Assembly (NCBI GenBank): GCA_947179485.1
Contig: OX359245.1
Location: forward strand, 47,169,067 to 47,233,066
DNA length: 64,000 nucleotides
From: Allacma fusca
Lineage: Eukaryota > Arthropoda > Collembola > Symphypleona > Sminthuridae
Reading direction: 5' to 3'
Shown: positions 47,131 through 59,282 of the stretch, piece by piece
Numbering within the stretch: the first letter of the stretch is position 1
How the letters are laid out: the number at the start of each line of letters is the position of its first letter
Program-made: the position numbers and the translations under genes
Notes under the pieces: generated by a model
Databases searched by the model: none
Told to the model about the DNA's origin: nothing
What the model saw: only the letters and a program-made list of their open reading frames with translations

Positions 47131-48640
47131 ACCAAGGCTTGAGGAATGATCACCCACCTAGCACTGGTAGAACATAATGATTTCAGAATGATTTTAGTGG
47201 CACTGTAGGGTACTATTCATAATGAAAATAGCACGTTTTCATTATGAAATCAAAACGATGTCACTATGATCCTGAAATGTCCGCTTATTCGGCTCATTAA
47301 GCTGTAGTATTAATATCAAATATATTTCGTGCGTGCGGAGAAATTATGACCAGATTATGAGGCAACAATGATTCCCTCTAACAGTAATCAAAGAATGTAT
47401 TCCCTTGCTACTACTACTTCGTGTACGGCATATACAAATTCTATAGTAATTAGACATTACAAACTTAGTTCCAACTAATGTATATAAAATGAAAGCAAAG
47501 TTACAATAAATATAACGATTGGAAATAATTTTGTTTAATAAATATTTCCAATAAAACACTTAGTTCATCTACACAACTTCCCTTCCACAAAAAATATTGA
47601 CTATGATCAAGTGTATAACACCCTTTTTTTAAATTATAAAAAGAAATTACACTCAAGACAGAGTATTGTAACTGTATAAATGCGAGGCTTAATTCGTTCA
47701 GAGGAAACATAATGAATTTTTGCTGGCTGCACTGATGAAAAATTTAAACAAAAATGTTATATGTTGAATGCTCTTATTGAGCGTGTAAGGTGTAAGTATG
47801 TATACATTATCTTCATTTGTATATGCTCAACTCACTTCACTTCACTAATTATATAAGTCTACAATTTAGTCTAGAAAAGTATATATAAAGTTCTCAACAT
47901 TTTAAACTCAATGAAGCTTAGCATACCTTACAATTTTATGCATTCTGTACAAATAAATTATTTTATAAATATACTTAGCTAAATTAGTTATAAACATTAA
48001 TAATGAATTATTACCCATAATTAACACAGGGTGGCATAGTAGCAGGAATTTTCTGCTCCGTTGGAAATCATTAAATTGGAAATTCATCCGTTATTATTAG
48101 ACATGCCGCTAAACTTATACATGACTATATTTTCTCGGCTTTTTATTTCATATCTGTACATGAATACAATAACCATCTAATTGTTTTCATGTTTTCAGGT
48201 TGTCTGATTAAGTTAGGACGAGTTGAAATGTACTAATAAAGAACTAATTCTGGTTTCCTTTGACGGATTAGCCAAGCTATTATCATGTTGACTATTATGA
48301 TTGGAATGGTAAGTGGCACTTGTACAATTTACTCTCGCTGAAAGAGAAACACTAAGCAAAAAACGAATTAAGAATGATGTTTAAATTGGTCAACTGATTT
48401 AAAGCTGCGGCTTTTCACGCCTAGCATGTCAGTTTCGTTGTCAGTTTATAAACAAAATCAATTATTTCCAGCTAAATCTTTCCAATTCGTGTAATTTCAT
48501 TAATTCTTTGTATTAAAATGACGATGTTCTGAAGGTCGACGATATTCTGTTAACATATTAAAAGTATTTCACCCCTGATTGTGCCACTAATAATCCGAAC
48601 GATGTGGAATGACACTTCTGGAATCTGCGAGAAAAGGCCA
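47131..48640. other. AT-rich stretch without recognised features
   Basis: I see neither genes nor repeats that recur elsewhere in the window. Confidence 0.45.
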
Positions 48641-48644
48641 AAAA

Positions 48645-49128
48645 GGGTGTAATGACCTAAATGGTGTTTGAGCTGGGGGTTTCATTGGTCCATATTTCTT
48701 TGTAGGCAATATCACAGGACAATCTTATCACAGGCTTCTACGAACAAACGTCGTCCGGGCTCTCCGGTCTCTTGGATTACTGAACCAAATTTCGTTCCAA
48801 CAAGACGGCCCCACACCTCACCATACAGTACCGGTTATGGAATATCTAAGTCTTGTATACGTAATCCGTCTTATTGGTAGGACTACTGAGGTCAGATGGC
48901 TTACGAGTTCGCCTGACTGAACACCCCCTGGCTTCTAGTTACGGTCGCGTTTAAATCCAGAAGTTCCAAAAACAGAACTCTCAAATGGCCAGGCTCACCA
49001 AACGGCAGCACAAGCTGAATTTAGAACTTTACAGGTGTCATAAATACAAAAGGCCGTATTAAACATCAAACAAGAATGGCACATTGTATTAGAAGGGGTA
49101 GGAAACAAGTGGGAAAGGGATTAAAACC
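48645..49128 (+). pseudogene. Tc1/mariner-superfamily transposase, C-terminal half (decayed)
   Basis: From 48672 one frame reads GGFIGPYFFVGNITGQSY, then SFQQDGPTPHHTVPV near 48795 and LTSSPD near 48900, followed by an in-frame TGA. In related transposases these are the block before the second Asp (FQQDGAPPH) and the third catalytic Asp (SPDLTPLDF). Three or more stop codons follow. The first catalytic Asp region is not in this piece. The residual end (VGNKWERD) matches the usual ending of such proteins in pattern. A fragment with the complementary N-terminal half is found at 51.98-52.4 kb. Confidence 0.8.
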
Positions 49129-49795
49129 CTAAGATTGTTCATATTATTTAAAGTCAGATATTCATATTAGAAAACATGGATGTTTTACACAACATGTTTC
49201 ATTGCCGTAGTTTATGATTGTTTAAATATTGCTAATTGTTTATGCTCATATGATTTATCGAGTGCAATGTTATGGTTCTTACTTGAATTGAACAAATTAC
49301 ATAAAATGCACTTTAACTTACAAAATTGTTGAATTAAAAATTTTTTGGTAAATATTTCCTTAAATTACTTGTAAAAAATCCAATGTTTCTTATTTTGAAC
49401 ACCTAATAACTGATTACACTTGATAATAGGTTGCAGAAAACATTGTTGCTAGTAACTGATTTATTACTACATGCGTAGAGGTGTCCGTAGGTCATGCATT
49501 TCTTGAGTCAATTAGATTTCGCATGAAAGATATATTGTACTCTTTACTCCATGTCATCTATCGGAGTTTTTTCCCACTGACGCTACATTATTCCTCAATG
49601 CAATTATGATACTGTTGTTGATCAGGTAATTTAATGAGAATGCAAATGCTATTTGGAGAAACCCTAAATCTATACAAACATTGGAAGATTATCAGAAATA
49701 CTGTTTTCTCTCAAAAAGGTTGCCTTTATTGACTAGAATTTAATTCAAACATGGCACTTTTGTATGTTTGATACAAGAAAATATTCCGTTGCAAA
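49129..49795. other. Stretch without recognised features
   Basis: Nothing supportable is seen between the transposase relic and the zinc-finger pseudogene. Confidence 0.4.
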
Positions 49796-50225
49796 TTATA
49801 CCATGCATGCGCCTTTCCTGATGGGTGACGTTATTTTTGAAGGCAGCAGAGCATGAGCAGAATCGATATTTGTGAGGTTTTCACCCGTGTGGGCCACGAT
49901 GTGCCTTTCCAAATTTCCACTTTCATTGGTAAAGAATAAACATATATTGCAACAATAGGGCTTTTCTCCCGAATAAGTTCTTAGATGAGTATCCAAATTG
50001 ATCTTTTGAGTGGCAGAGTAAAAACATTTTTTGCATTTGTATGACTGTTCACCCGAATGGACTACCACAGGTTTTTTTCAAATTGGTTGTGTAATAGGTA
50101 GAGTAATTGCACTGATTGCATTAGTGGCTTTTCTTCCTTCTCCATCCTTGTATGAAGATTCCTTGTATGCTTCATCATTACGTCATTATTTCCAGTACAA
50201 AACTTGCACTTGTCAAACGTGAACA
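49796..50225 (-). pseudogene. C2H2 zinc-finger protein pseudogene
   Basis: On the minus strand two adjacent fingers are readable in one frame: SYKCKKCFYSATQKINLDTH and YCCNICLFFTNESGNLERHI with linkers YSGEKPY and HTGEN, the standard TGEKP-type connection. Upstream (about 50105-50222) another finger CKFCTGNNDVMMKHTRNLH and a further one (CNQCNYSTYYTTNL) appear in other frames. Downstream a fourth (YRFCSCSAAF with H at the end) needs a frame change. At least four fingers with two or more frameshifts therefore remain. It is likely a decayed copy of a host transcription-factor-like gene; the parent gene is not in the window. Confidence 0.8.
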
Positions 50226-51975
50226 TTTTTGACCAATACATTGATCACCTTGATAACTCCGGTGGTGGAATGTTAATGTACCTGGTGCAAATTTAAATTA
50301 TGATTGTTATTAAACAATGTTGTATGTCAGTTAGCTGACAGGTATTATTATATTATTCCGTTCACGACATGCAATTTTATTTTACTGACTTATAATTTCA
50401 GCTATGAAAAATATTGTTAAGACTTACATGGATGTGGTGACGGAACATGAAATCTTCTGTGAAATAATATTTAAAACTCCACAACTCCTTGTATTCGTGC
50501 CTACAAACAAGCAATTTAAAATCAATACATAGTTGACTGTTCCCCCGTATGAACTGGTGTCTACTAGATTTGACTGTTATGAAGTTATTTTTAGTTCAAA
50601 TGGCAAAGGGTTCAACCATGCACGATTCAAGAAATAGGTAGTTTCGTTCGCGAGGTATTTTGTTCATCATGGAATTTACATGACACATTTGTAAAGACAA
50701 TCGTAAAATGAACGCTAATTACGGAGTCAAGCAAATGTGTCTTTAGTTTTAAACCGGTAATGACTAAATTATTCTGTCATTATATCCCTGACGTATCGTT
50801 TAGTAAAGTATCACCAATGTTTCATAAGTTCAGACTGTCTGTCCAGTTTAGTAAGACAAATGTTTGTTAGTTCTGAAATAGCGGTTTCATTTTTTCAAAA
50901 CAATACCAAAGTTAGGACTTTATTTCAAACTATTCTAGCTGCATTTATCCTGGCGGTTTAACTTAATTAAGTAATATCTTCAGATTGCTAATTTTTTATA
51001 GGATCCGGACAAGTCCTTTTCACAAGCCAATTGCAAATACCCAAATTTGCAATCGTTAATCTAGAACATGATTTTTGATTTTTTTAAAATCCCTTAAAGG
51101 TCATGATTTCCGAATCAAATAATCTTTACCTCTTGCTCGTGCGTTTTATTAAATAATTCTGTCATGTACAGTTAAGGTAACTACTTGCGCAATAACGTTT
51201 TAATTGTGTGGTTTTAATGAATCCAGATTATGTAACATCAATAATAATATAAAACATTATCCATGTGTAAGAAGTTGGTAATTTTTAATGGTAAATCTGG
51301 TTATGTAATTTAAATATTCTTTCTTAGTTTTCTTATTAATCCCTTCATCCAATCCAAATATCTGAACGTCAAAGGATTTTATAGGTTAAATTCTGTCATG
51401 ACGAACTTGAATAAGTTTGGGAAGTAATTTAGTAATTTGATTTCACTGTTATACATGAGGTTCTCGATATGAGTAGGGTTTCAGGTCTGACTATCAGAAT
51501 CAGAAAGCTTACACGCATATACGTATGTAATTCGATGTCGAATTATTCAATAATTAATTTATCACCATGTTCATGACCTTCTCAGAGACGTTACAATTGC
51601 GATCAGCGCAGTCATGCTGGATAATATTTATGTAATTAATTGGTTTGAAATATAAAGCGATAAGGAAAAGTCATGGTGGTAATGTAATACTTGTTTCTAT
51701 GGTTTAAATGTAATAGTTGACTTTATTGTAGCTTTTTTCTGCTCGTCAACAACATTTACGAAATGTTTAATTTCGGATTTGGAAAATGACTGCTATGAAA
51801 ATATGAAGGCTGCCAGAGCAGTAATTTCAGTGTTGATCAAGTACAGAAATGTTTTCATGCTGTGCAAAGGCATGGAAATAATGGCGGGTTCTAATATTCA
51901 CTCTAATTGGAGATATTTTGATGCGAAAAAACCAGATGTTGTTTTTGTATATAGGTTCCATCTAAGAATTGGTCT
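50226..51975. other. AT-rich stretch without recognised features
   Basis: No gene or recurring repeat is visible. Open frames here do not show conserved motifs. Confidence 0.4.
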
Positions 51976-51979
51976 ATCA

Positions 51980-52400
51980 GTTCACCTGGCGGGTTTAAAA
52001 ACTAAACAGTTTTATCGGGAAACTTATCGGAATGGAAAATGTCCGTGTAGGAAAACCGTTCTCACTATAGATAGGAATTCTAAAGAAAGTGGATCTGTTG
52101 CAAACAGAAAACACCGTGGAAGACCTATATCGGCTGAACACCTGAGAATATTGAAAAATCAAAACTAAGTTGGAAGTCAATCACAAACTTTCCAGCTCGG
52201 CAAATGCCTATTTAAAGAACATCTTGTAGACGGATTCTTAAGAAAGCTGGCTACACAAAAAGTCGTGCGCTCAAAGTCCAGCAACGTTTGCCAGCGGGCA
52301 ATCCGAAAAAGCTAGAATTTAGCCACGAACTACTTAGACGCTTCAGAGATCCAGTAATATTCACTGGGGAGCTTTTTATTGAGGTCAATAGAGCTTTGAT
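51980..52400 (+). pseudogene. Tc1/mariner-superfamily transposase, N-terminal half (decayed)
   Basis: The frame ending at 52168 carries a helix-turn-helix region (FYRETYRNGKCPCRKTVL, then SGSVANRKHRGRPISAEHL), the usual spacer between the two DNA-binding helices. After a frame change, bases 52215-52400 read RRILKKAGYTKSRALKVQQR and KKLEFSHELLRRF, followed by a region corresponding to the first catalytic Asp motif (FSDEAHF in relatives) that here reads IFTGELFI, so the Asp is lost. The first half of the 129-codon frame (51779-51979) has no resemblance and is excluded. Confidence 0.75.
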
Positions 52401-53089
52401 TAAGACCTGCTTGCAGTTATTAGGTGGTGCCTGAAAAATACCGGCGGAGTCGGGTTTGGGTTAAGTTCGAGTCAGCTACAAAAAGAATTCCCTGAGATGA
52501 GAGCTGCAATTTCAAAATAATAAATAACCAAACCTTTCTAACTACTTTGCTGGTATAGCCTTACCGTTGTAACATACAGCATCAAATTGAAATCTATTTC
52601 GTGTGTATATGTGACTTAAGGCTTAGTTACATTTGGAAAAACTTGATGATTATCTACGGTCTCATGCTGAAACCATCGCTCAGGGAACGCTTGAGGAAGC
52701 TTACATAGAATGTTTTCATTCTTTAAGTGATGCAAGTAACTTAGAATTAATATAGTTCACGCATTTGACTTCACGTCATTTTACGTCAAGACATATTTAC
52801 TTTGACAAAGCATTAGGATGGAACTATGTTTGCTCTGACAAAATACTTAGAAATCGGCTTCAAGTTCGGCTCGGGTTTGTGTTGAGATCCTCACCTTAAG
52901 TATGTTTTCAATTATGGGTAGCCAAACAATACCTGATCCAAAAACACCCAACAATTGCGAATATTAACTGAGGGCCAAAATATGATCGACGAAAAGATAA
53001 ACTTGATATTTTTGGTACGGGTTGAGTTCAGGGACGAATATTGATTTTTTACTACCTTGAAGCAGCTCTGGTTTGACTGTATATCCTTT
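52401..53089. other. Stretch without recognised features
   Basis: No coding region or repeat was recognised. Confidence 0.4.
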
Positions 53090-55400
53090 TCATGTACTCA
53101 TTTTTACATTCTCGCAAAATATTAAAATCTTACAAATTAATACAAGTGCAAACATAACTACGGTTCTTGTAGCAGAGTGATTTATAATAGAATAGCACAA
53201 GTGGTTCCGGAACAATTTTAGCGCCAACATTGTTGTTTTCATGTTTATATGATGCTTGAGGTATAACTCAACTTGGAGTAAAAAAGTTTTATATGGTAAA
53301 CATTGGAATTCATTCGAAATTATTCTGATTGGAAATTTCCCCATGGTTCTTGTATCTACTCGGAAGGGTGTAGAATACAACAAATGGTTCTAGAACAATT
53401 TAAGGACAGGGATCGGTCCACCAATGACAACAGAATGCACCAACTATCGTGTATATAACGGCTATAGTGCAATAAATGCAAAATGTTTAACAGTTTCGAA
53501 ATTATTAAAACTGCAAATTTTACTACGGTTCTTGTAGCAGCGTGATTTATGGTAGAATAACACAAGTTGTTTTAGAATCTTTTAAGCGATAACATTATTT
53601 TATTAACGCTTACAAAATGCTTGAAATATAGCTCATCTTAGGATAATAATGTGTGAAGTGGTAAGAATCAAAACTGGAGTTTTTGCTATGGTTCCTGTAT
53701 TTACATGTGTAAGTGTTAAATAGGACTAAGTGTTCTAGAACATTGTAAGGACATGTTTTGATCCGCCCATGACAACCGAATGCACCAACCATAGTTTATC
53801 TTACTACTATATTGCATTAAATGCAAAATATTTAAGTCTTTCAGAATCATTAAAAGTGCGAATTTAACTACGGTTCTTGTAGCAGCGTAATTTATTGTAG
53901 AATAAAACGAGTCGTTCGGGAACGATTTCAGAGCTAACAATGTTCTATTAACGCTTACAGGATGTTTTACACTGCAAGTATATTGAAGCTTGACGGGGCA
54001 TTGTAATACACATTTTTGTGTTAAACCCATAGTTAGGATTCATATTTTGCAACACCATATGTCTCATTTCGAAGCCTAGAATGTGTACATTCAGTTTCGA
54101 TAGCAATCCTTGCAAGAGCGCGAATAATAACATTAGGCAAGTAAATGACCTTGACTAGTCTCTAATTCCCCGTATCAAATGATGTTGTACGATTCCCACG
54201 GATTTGTAGTCACAAAATGGGCAAGTGTTTCAATTATTTTACAATTGTTTGCATAAAAACTAAAACTTGCATATCTTATTGCTTTTTTTGTAAATATATT
54301 CTCCAAATTTTACATCCAGGAGGTCCGATGAATCCTTTTAAACACATCCCCATCGCCATCCGTCAACATATGATTGATCTCAAAACCCGGGGGTATATTT
54401 TACGGGAGATTGGCGAAATAACTTGTTTAAGTAAGTCCACCGTATATTACCTTATTTCTAAGTTTGAAAAAACCGATCAGTCCTTGCGGCCAGAGGTGGA
54501 CCTCCACGGTATTAGATTTAAAGATTCGGGAAAGATTTTGAATTCAATATCAGGTAAATACCAGCAACCAGCTTCAATTGACGATGGAAATTTCGGAGAA
54601 CAAATTTCAAAGTTTTATTGCACCTTATACACCAATGGTTTTGTTGAATAATTATATTTGTACGTAATCCTAGTATGTGTGACATTAATACTAGAATATT
54701 TCATTAAATTTGCGTTAGTTCCTACAAAGTTAATCGCATATTTACTTTTCTACGTACATCGTCCAGGTTGAATTGACTGGCAGTGTAGGTAAAGTTCAAC
54801 GTAGGGTAATAATGTGTTAAATGTTCAACATTGAAAATCATTCGAAATTATTTTGATTGTAAATTGTGATGTGGTACTTGTATCGACATGATCAAGCGTG
54901 AATTACCAGTGTTCTATAACAATGTTAGGATAATTTATGTTTCACCCATGATAACAGAATGCAACAACTATAGTTGATGTTACGGTTTTAACTTGAAAAC
55001 TTTAAAATCATCTGAAATTATTCAAAGTACAAATTTCATTGTGGTTTGTATAGCGGCGTGGACACTGTTAAATTATTTGAAGTTGTTCAAGAACTGTGTA
55101 AGGAAAGTTATTGTTCTACAAACGCTTGTACGTTGAAGCATAGCTAAACTAACGGCTATATTGTGTTACAAATTGGAAATCTACCGAAATTATTCAGACT
55201 GGAAATTTTGCCATGGTTCTTGTATCTGCATAATCATTGGTAGAATTCTACAAAGGGTTCTAGAAAAATGTTTTTACAATAATTGGTTGACCCATGACAT
55301 CAGAAAGCACCAACTATAGTTTACCTTGCGGCTTCAGTGCATCCAAGAAAAATATTTAAATCTTTTGAAATTATTACAATGATTACAAATGATATCGCCC
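53090..55400 (+). repeat. Tandem array of ~180-bp monomers in two alternating types
   Basis: Monomer starts (the block GGTTCTTGTA) lie near 53162, 53345, 53527, 53691 and 53872, then again near 54874, 55042 and 55213, i.e. 164-183 bases apart. Two monomer types alternate: one with GTAGCAGCGTGATTTAT, one with TATCTAC followed by CATGACAACAGAATGCACCA. This makes a dimer of about 360 bp. Each monomer carries a 10-bp palindrome near its first third (GTTCTAGAAC, GTTCCGGAAC, GTTCGGGAAC). The array is interrupted at about 54.0-54.78 kb. Apparent minus-strand open frames here arise from the repeat and are not genes. Confidence 0.85.
54320..54553 (+). other. Possible exon with a Tc1-type helix-turn-helix
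   Basis: A pyrimidine-rich acceptor (CAG at 54317-54319) precedes this stretch and CAG|GTAAAT ends it at 54553. From ATG 54328 the frame gives IRQHMIDLKTRGYILREIG and LSKSTVYYLISKFEKT, the N-terminal helix-turn-helix of Tc1-like transposases. The rest shows no transposase core. It lies inside the interruption of the tandem array. It could be the first DNA-binding part of a Tc1-like element, or an exon recruited by a host gene. I cannot see partner exons. Confidence 0.45.
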
Positions 55401-57354
55401 ATCCTGGACCAGAGATTTATTGCAAAATTATAGATGTGGTATGTGAATGATACTTCAACCATGAATTTTTGTATAGTCAATCTGCTTCAACTTACAATGG
55501 ATTTCAGTGCAATAGGAAGTGACTGTACAGTATGTCAGTGCAAACAAGATTACTTGCAGTGCAGAATCATTTGGTTTAAACCAATATAGATAACTCTGCG
55601 CATAAGACAGTACTCTTTAGAATTATCTACGTAAATGTAGCTCCTTGGAATGGAGGCATTTTCGATCAGGACAAGTATGGGACTCAAATATTTTTCATAA
55701 TGTATAAACACAGGATCTGGACTCACGATTTTTAAATTTTAATAATAATTTTAATAAGATAGATTTGCTAGAACTGCATAATAAATTTGACTAATAATGA
55801 ACTTCTGCTTTCATTTACACAGAAAACTAAAGAGTAAAAAACTAAAAAGTGTTTATTTTTTTAGGTAATCTTCCTAAACGTTTTATAAATTTCTTACTTT
55901 CACAAAGAATTTGAATTCAACATCAATTGAACGTCTGACATTGTCAAGACGCCATTGGAACAAATTGCAAGGTGCTTTTTAAACTGCCTTAAGGAACTAA
56001 ATACAGAGGAATAAGAAATACGAATGTGGCGCCAAAGCGAAACTCTTATTTTATAAATCAGCATCGTCTCTCTTGTAGGAAAGGTGTGCCTAATTTACTG
56101 TAATTTTAATTAACCTCGAAGTTCAATACATTGATTTTGGTCACCTTAATTTTTGAGGAATTTAATTTGAAACCCAGATAATTATCTATTGCTGGTATTT
56201 AAGTCATATCAGTTATTAATTTTCATTGTCTTGATTCCCATTACTGTCTAAGAGTAAAACCAAAGCTCCAAACTGAAACTGATGCTACAGGAAATTATAA
56301 AGAATCTACATTGTGGATCGGATTGTGAAAAAAGTAACAGGGCAATTGTAGTTGACATTTTTACTTAAGTCCAAGTAACCAACATATTACTTTATTTTCC
56401 CTCTTTTACTCCTCGTCTGTAAAACTTTGGCAAACATTGTGTCCGGGATTTATTAGAGAATTATATTTCCGACAACACAAACGATAAACTTAAACTAGAA
56501 AATTGCAGACTTAAATACTCTCTAGTAAGTTTTTTGTAAAAACTCAAACGAGCTGAAAAACTTCAGTTCCGAAACAAATCAATTTCTAAAATCTCACACA
56601 GAATTTGATAACGAAGGGGAAATTTAATTTTTCGTAAAACGGTTTACCTTTTCTTGGTTTAATGATTGATTAAATGTTATGGAAATCGCTACCGGCAAAT
56701 ACAAATTTTTCAAAGGGTTGGAATTTACTGATACAAAACGAGTTTGTAATAAAAAAGATTTTGACAACTATTTTTCTGTAAGTGTTACAATTTCATCAAA
56801 AATTTCTTCCCCAAACGTTTCAATTCCTGTAGAAATTCCTGCCCATGAAGACCATTTTGCCTATTCTGCGACAATTTTGTGCGGAGAAAAACTTTCATTC
56901 CTGATTCAGTCACATCCAGAGCTGCGCTCAAGTTCAAGTAGTACTTGACAAGTATCAAGTCAGGTCAAGTTCGGAGTAATTTCGGGATCATGAGCGTTTC
57001 TACATACTTGGTTAGTTATAGTTTTTGCAGGATCCGAACTTAGAACTTCAAGTCCGTTCTGGTCCAAGCGCAAGCCCACAGAATTTACTTGAACAAAAGA
57101 TCAAGTTCAAGTTCGGGTCTGGGCATGGATTTTACTTGAACCCGAACTTGCACCTTCAAGTACCGATTCAAGTATCCTAGTTCCATTTGATTTGATTTGA
57201 TTTATTTAGATTTAATTGTCAAGTTATACATCGAATTAAATCAATGATTTCCAATAACGGACAATATTTAAAAACTAGGAGTAAATTACAAAATTTAAAA
57301 AAAACTATAAGTAAGACATGGTCAATAATATATATGTGTATATTTTTGTTTACA

Positions 57355-57914
57355 TCAATTTATAAAATTTAAGGGATCCCGTTTGAGCATGATCCATTTT
57401 GTCAATTCGCTATAAAAATGTACATTATCTAGGTCACGAAGGGAAGGCGGTAGCTTATTCCACATATGAACGAGTCGATACTTAATTGATCTTTCGAAAG
57501 TTACAGATTTGTGCTTTATAGATTTGAGTGTATTTCTATGGCGTACATTTAAAACATTTAGTTCGTATTTAAATACCTCATTAAATTTTTCGCATCGGTT
57601 TTTATATAATAAATGGCGTCTAATCTGTACCATAGCAGTATATAGACGCATTTCTTGTATTGATAAAATATTGAATTTTTCAAGTAGAAAGTTTTGCATG
57701 TCATTTGAAACAAACATTGACTCTCTGTGACTACTGAGTCTTCTGACACCTCTCTTTCTACAATTAATTTTATACAAACCAGAATACAAGAGTTTGTTTA
57801 TCTTATTTTGAAGATAGTTTACATCATCTGAGCTAACACAGCACCAGGACATGATACAATAATTTATATTCGAGAATAGATGTGCACGTATTAACAACTT
57901 GAACATTTCAAAAT
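57355..57914 (-). pseudogene. LINE ORF part 4: thumb and C-terminus
   Basis: The frame (183 codons) continues LLIRAHLFSNINYCIMSW, INKLLYSGLYK, then a C-terminal segment with VRHRNTLKSI and WNKLPPSLRDL; the LWNxLP-type block is common near the ends of CR1/Jockey-like proteins. It ends at 57355, followed by a 3' untranslated region of about 170 bases. Confidence 0.8.
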
Positions 57915-58568
57915 TTATATATGGATATAACTTATTCGAAAGATAAAAGACGAGGATAACTTTTTTCGTATATGAGCATAATGTTCTTTGAATGTTAGAT
58001 TGCAGTCTAAGTATATGCCTAAATATTTGAAAGTATATACACGTTCTATAGTATTGTTACGACAATTCATATATACATTTTGAGGTACAGATTTGTCATT
58101 TGTCTTATTGAACACCATAAATTTTGTTTTTTCATAGTTAATTATTAAGCCATTATCATTGCACCAGGTGTCAATATCTGCGAGCGTACTTTCAACTTTC
58201 CTTACTGCAGAATCAATGTCCTTGTCATTGACGTAAATAACAATATCATCGGCAAACAGTAGACAAGTGCCTAAAGAGGCTATAATGGGTAAATGGCAAA
58301 GATCATTTATATATAATATAAATAATAAAGGCCCCAGAATAGTACCCTGAGGTACGCCACAATAGAATTTGAATTTATCCGAGATTTGGTCACCTATCTT
58401 TATACTATAAGATCTTTGGTATAAATAACTACATAGCAATCGCACAATATCTTCATGCAATTTAAAAGTTAATAACAGCTTTTTTAACAAAGGAACATGT
58501 TGAACCGTGTCAAAAGCTTTTTTAAAATCAATGAATACAGCCACTACATGGCCTTTGGTAACATCTAT
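57915..58568 (-). pseudogene. LINE ORF part 3: RT palm
   Basis: The frame, read in phase with the previous part, has VFIDFKKAFDTV, GVPQGTILGPLLFILYI and LLFADDIVIYVND (the catalytic FADD), then TKFMVFNKT and YLGIYLD. All core RT motifs are intact. A frameshift near 57910 separates it from the C-terminal part. Confidence 0.9.
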
Positions 58569-59282
58569 TTAATTAAATATTTCTTGCGTAAGTATTTGCA
58601 CTGCTGTATCACATGAACGACCTCTTCTAAAACCGTGTTGATTATCTGCAAGATTATTTGATACTGCAGATAGAATGTGGCGTTGCAGTACTTTCTCAAA
58701 ACGTTTACACATAAACGGCAGATTACTGATTGGTCGATAATTTTTTCCGTCGGTTTTACTACCGGTCTTTTTGTAAAGAGGAGTCACTTGCGCATGTTTA
58801 AATTCAGCAGGAAAGTGTCCTTCTTTCAGAAGTTTTGTGAATATGAATGCAACTGGTGCAGCAAGAGATGACAAGCACATACAGAAGATAAACGAGGATA
58901 TCACGGATTGAGAGGCATTTGATCTTCTCTTCACATATTTTGCAGCTGAAATTATTTCCTTAGGTGTGAATTCAATAGGAGAGTTAGAACGAGGGATGGC
59001 ATTTGATAGAGTGTTTATATCAAATGAGGTATTAGGGGCTTCAATAACAAAGTTTTCGTTTAGTGTTTTGCAATTCTTGCAATCATCAAAATTCTCTACA
59101 ATTTCACCATTAGAAACTATCTTGTTTATTTCCATGGGTTTAGGTTTACCTCCTGACAAGTCTTTAAAATTATTCCATAATGATTTGGAACTGTTAGATT
59201 TCTCACATTTAGCTTTATGATATAGAACTTTTGAACTTTTTATGGAGCGTGAAACTTCATTACGAAGAGATTTGTAGGAACT
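58569..59282 (-). pseudogene. LINE ORF part 2: linker and RT fingers
   Basis: In the same frame after the TGA, a linker (SLRNEVSRSIKSSKVLYHK) leads to the methionine at 59159 and an RT N-terminal part with LLKEGHFPAEFKHAQVTPLY, KTDGKNYRPISNLPF and NQHGFRRGRSCDTAV. It ends at a TAA (58569), after which the frame continues. Only two single-codon stops thus separate the endonuclease from the RT palm. Confidence 0.85.

Noticed and set aside
53090..54030. Minus-strand frames of 60-104 codons
   Set aside because: They repeat with the ~180-bp monomers and reflect the tandem array, not a gene family.
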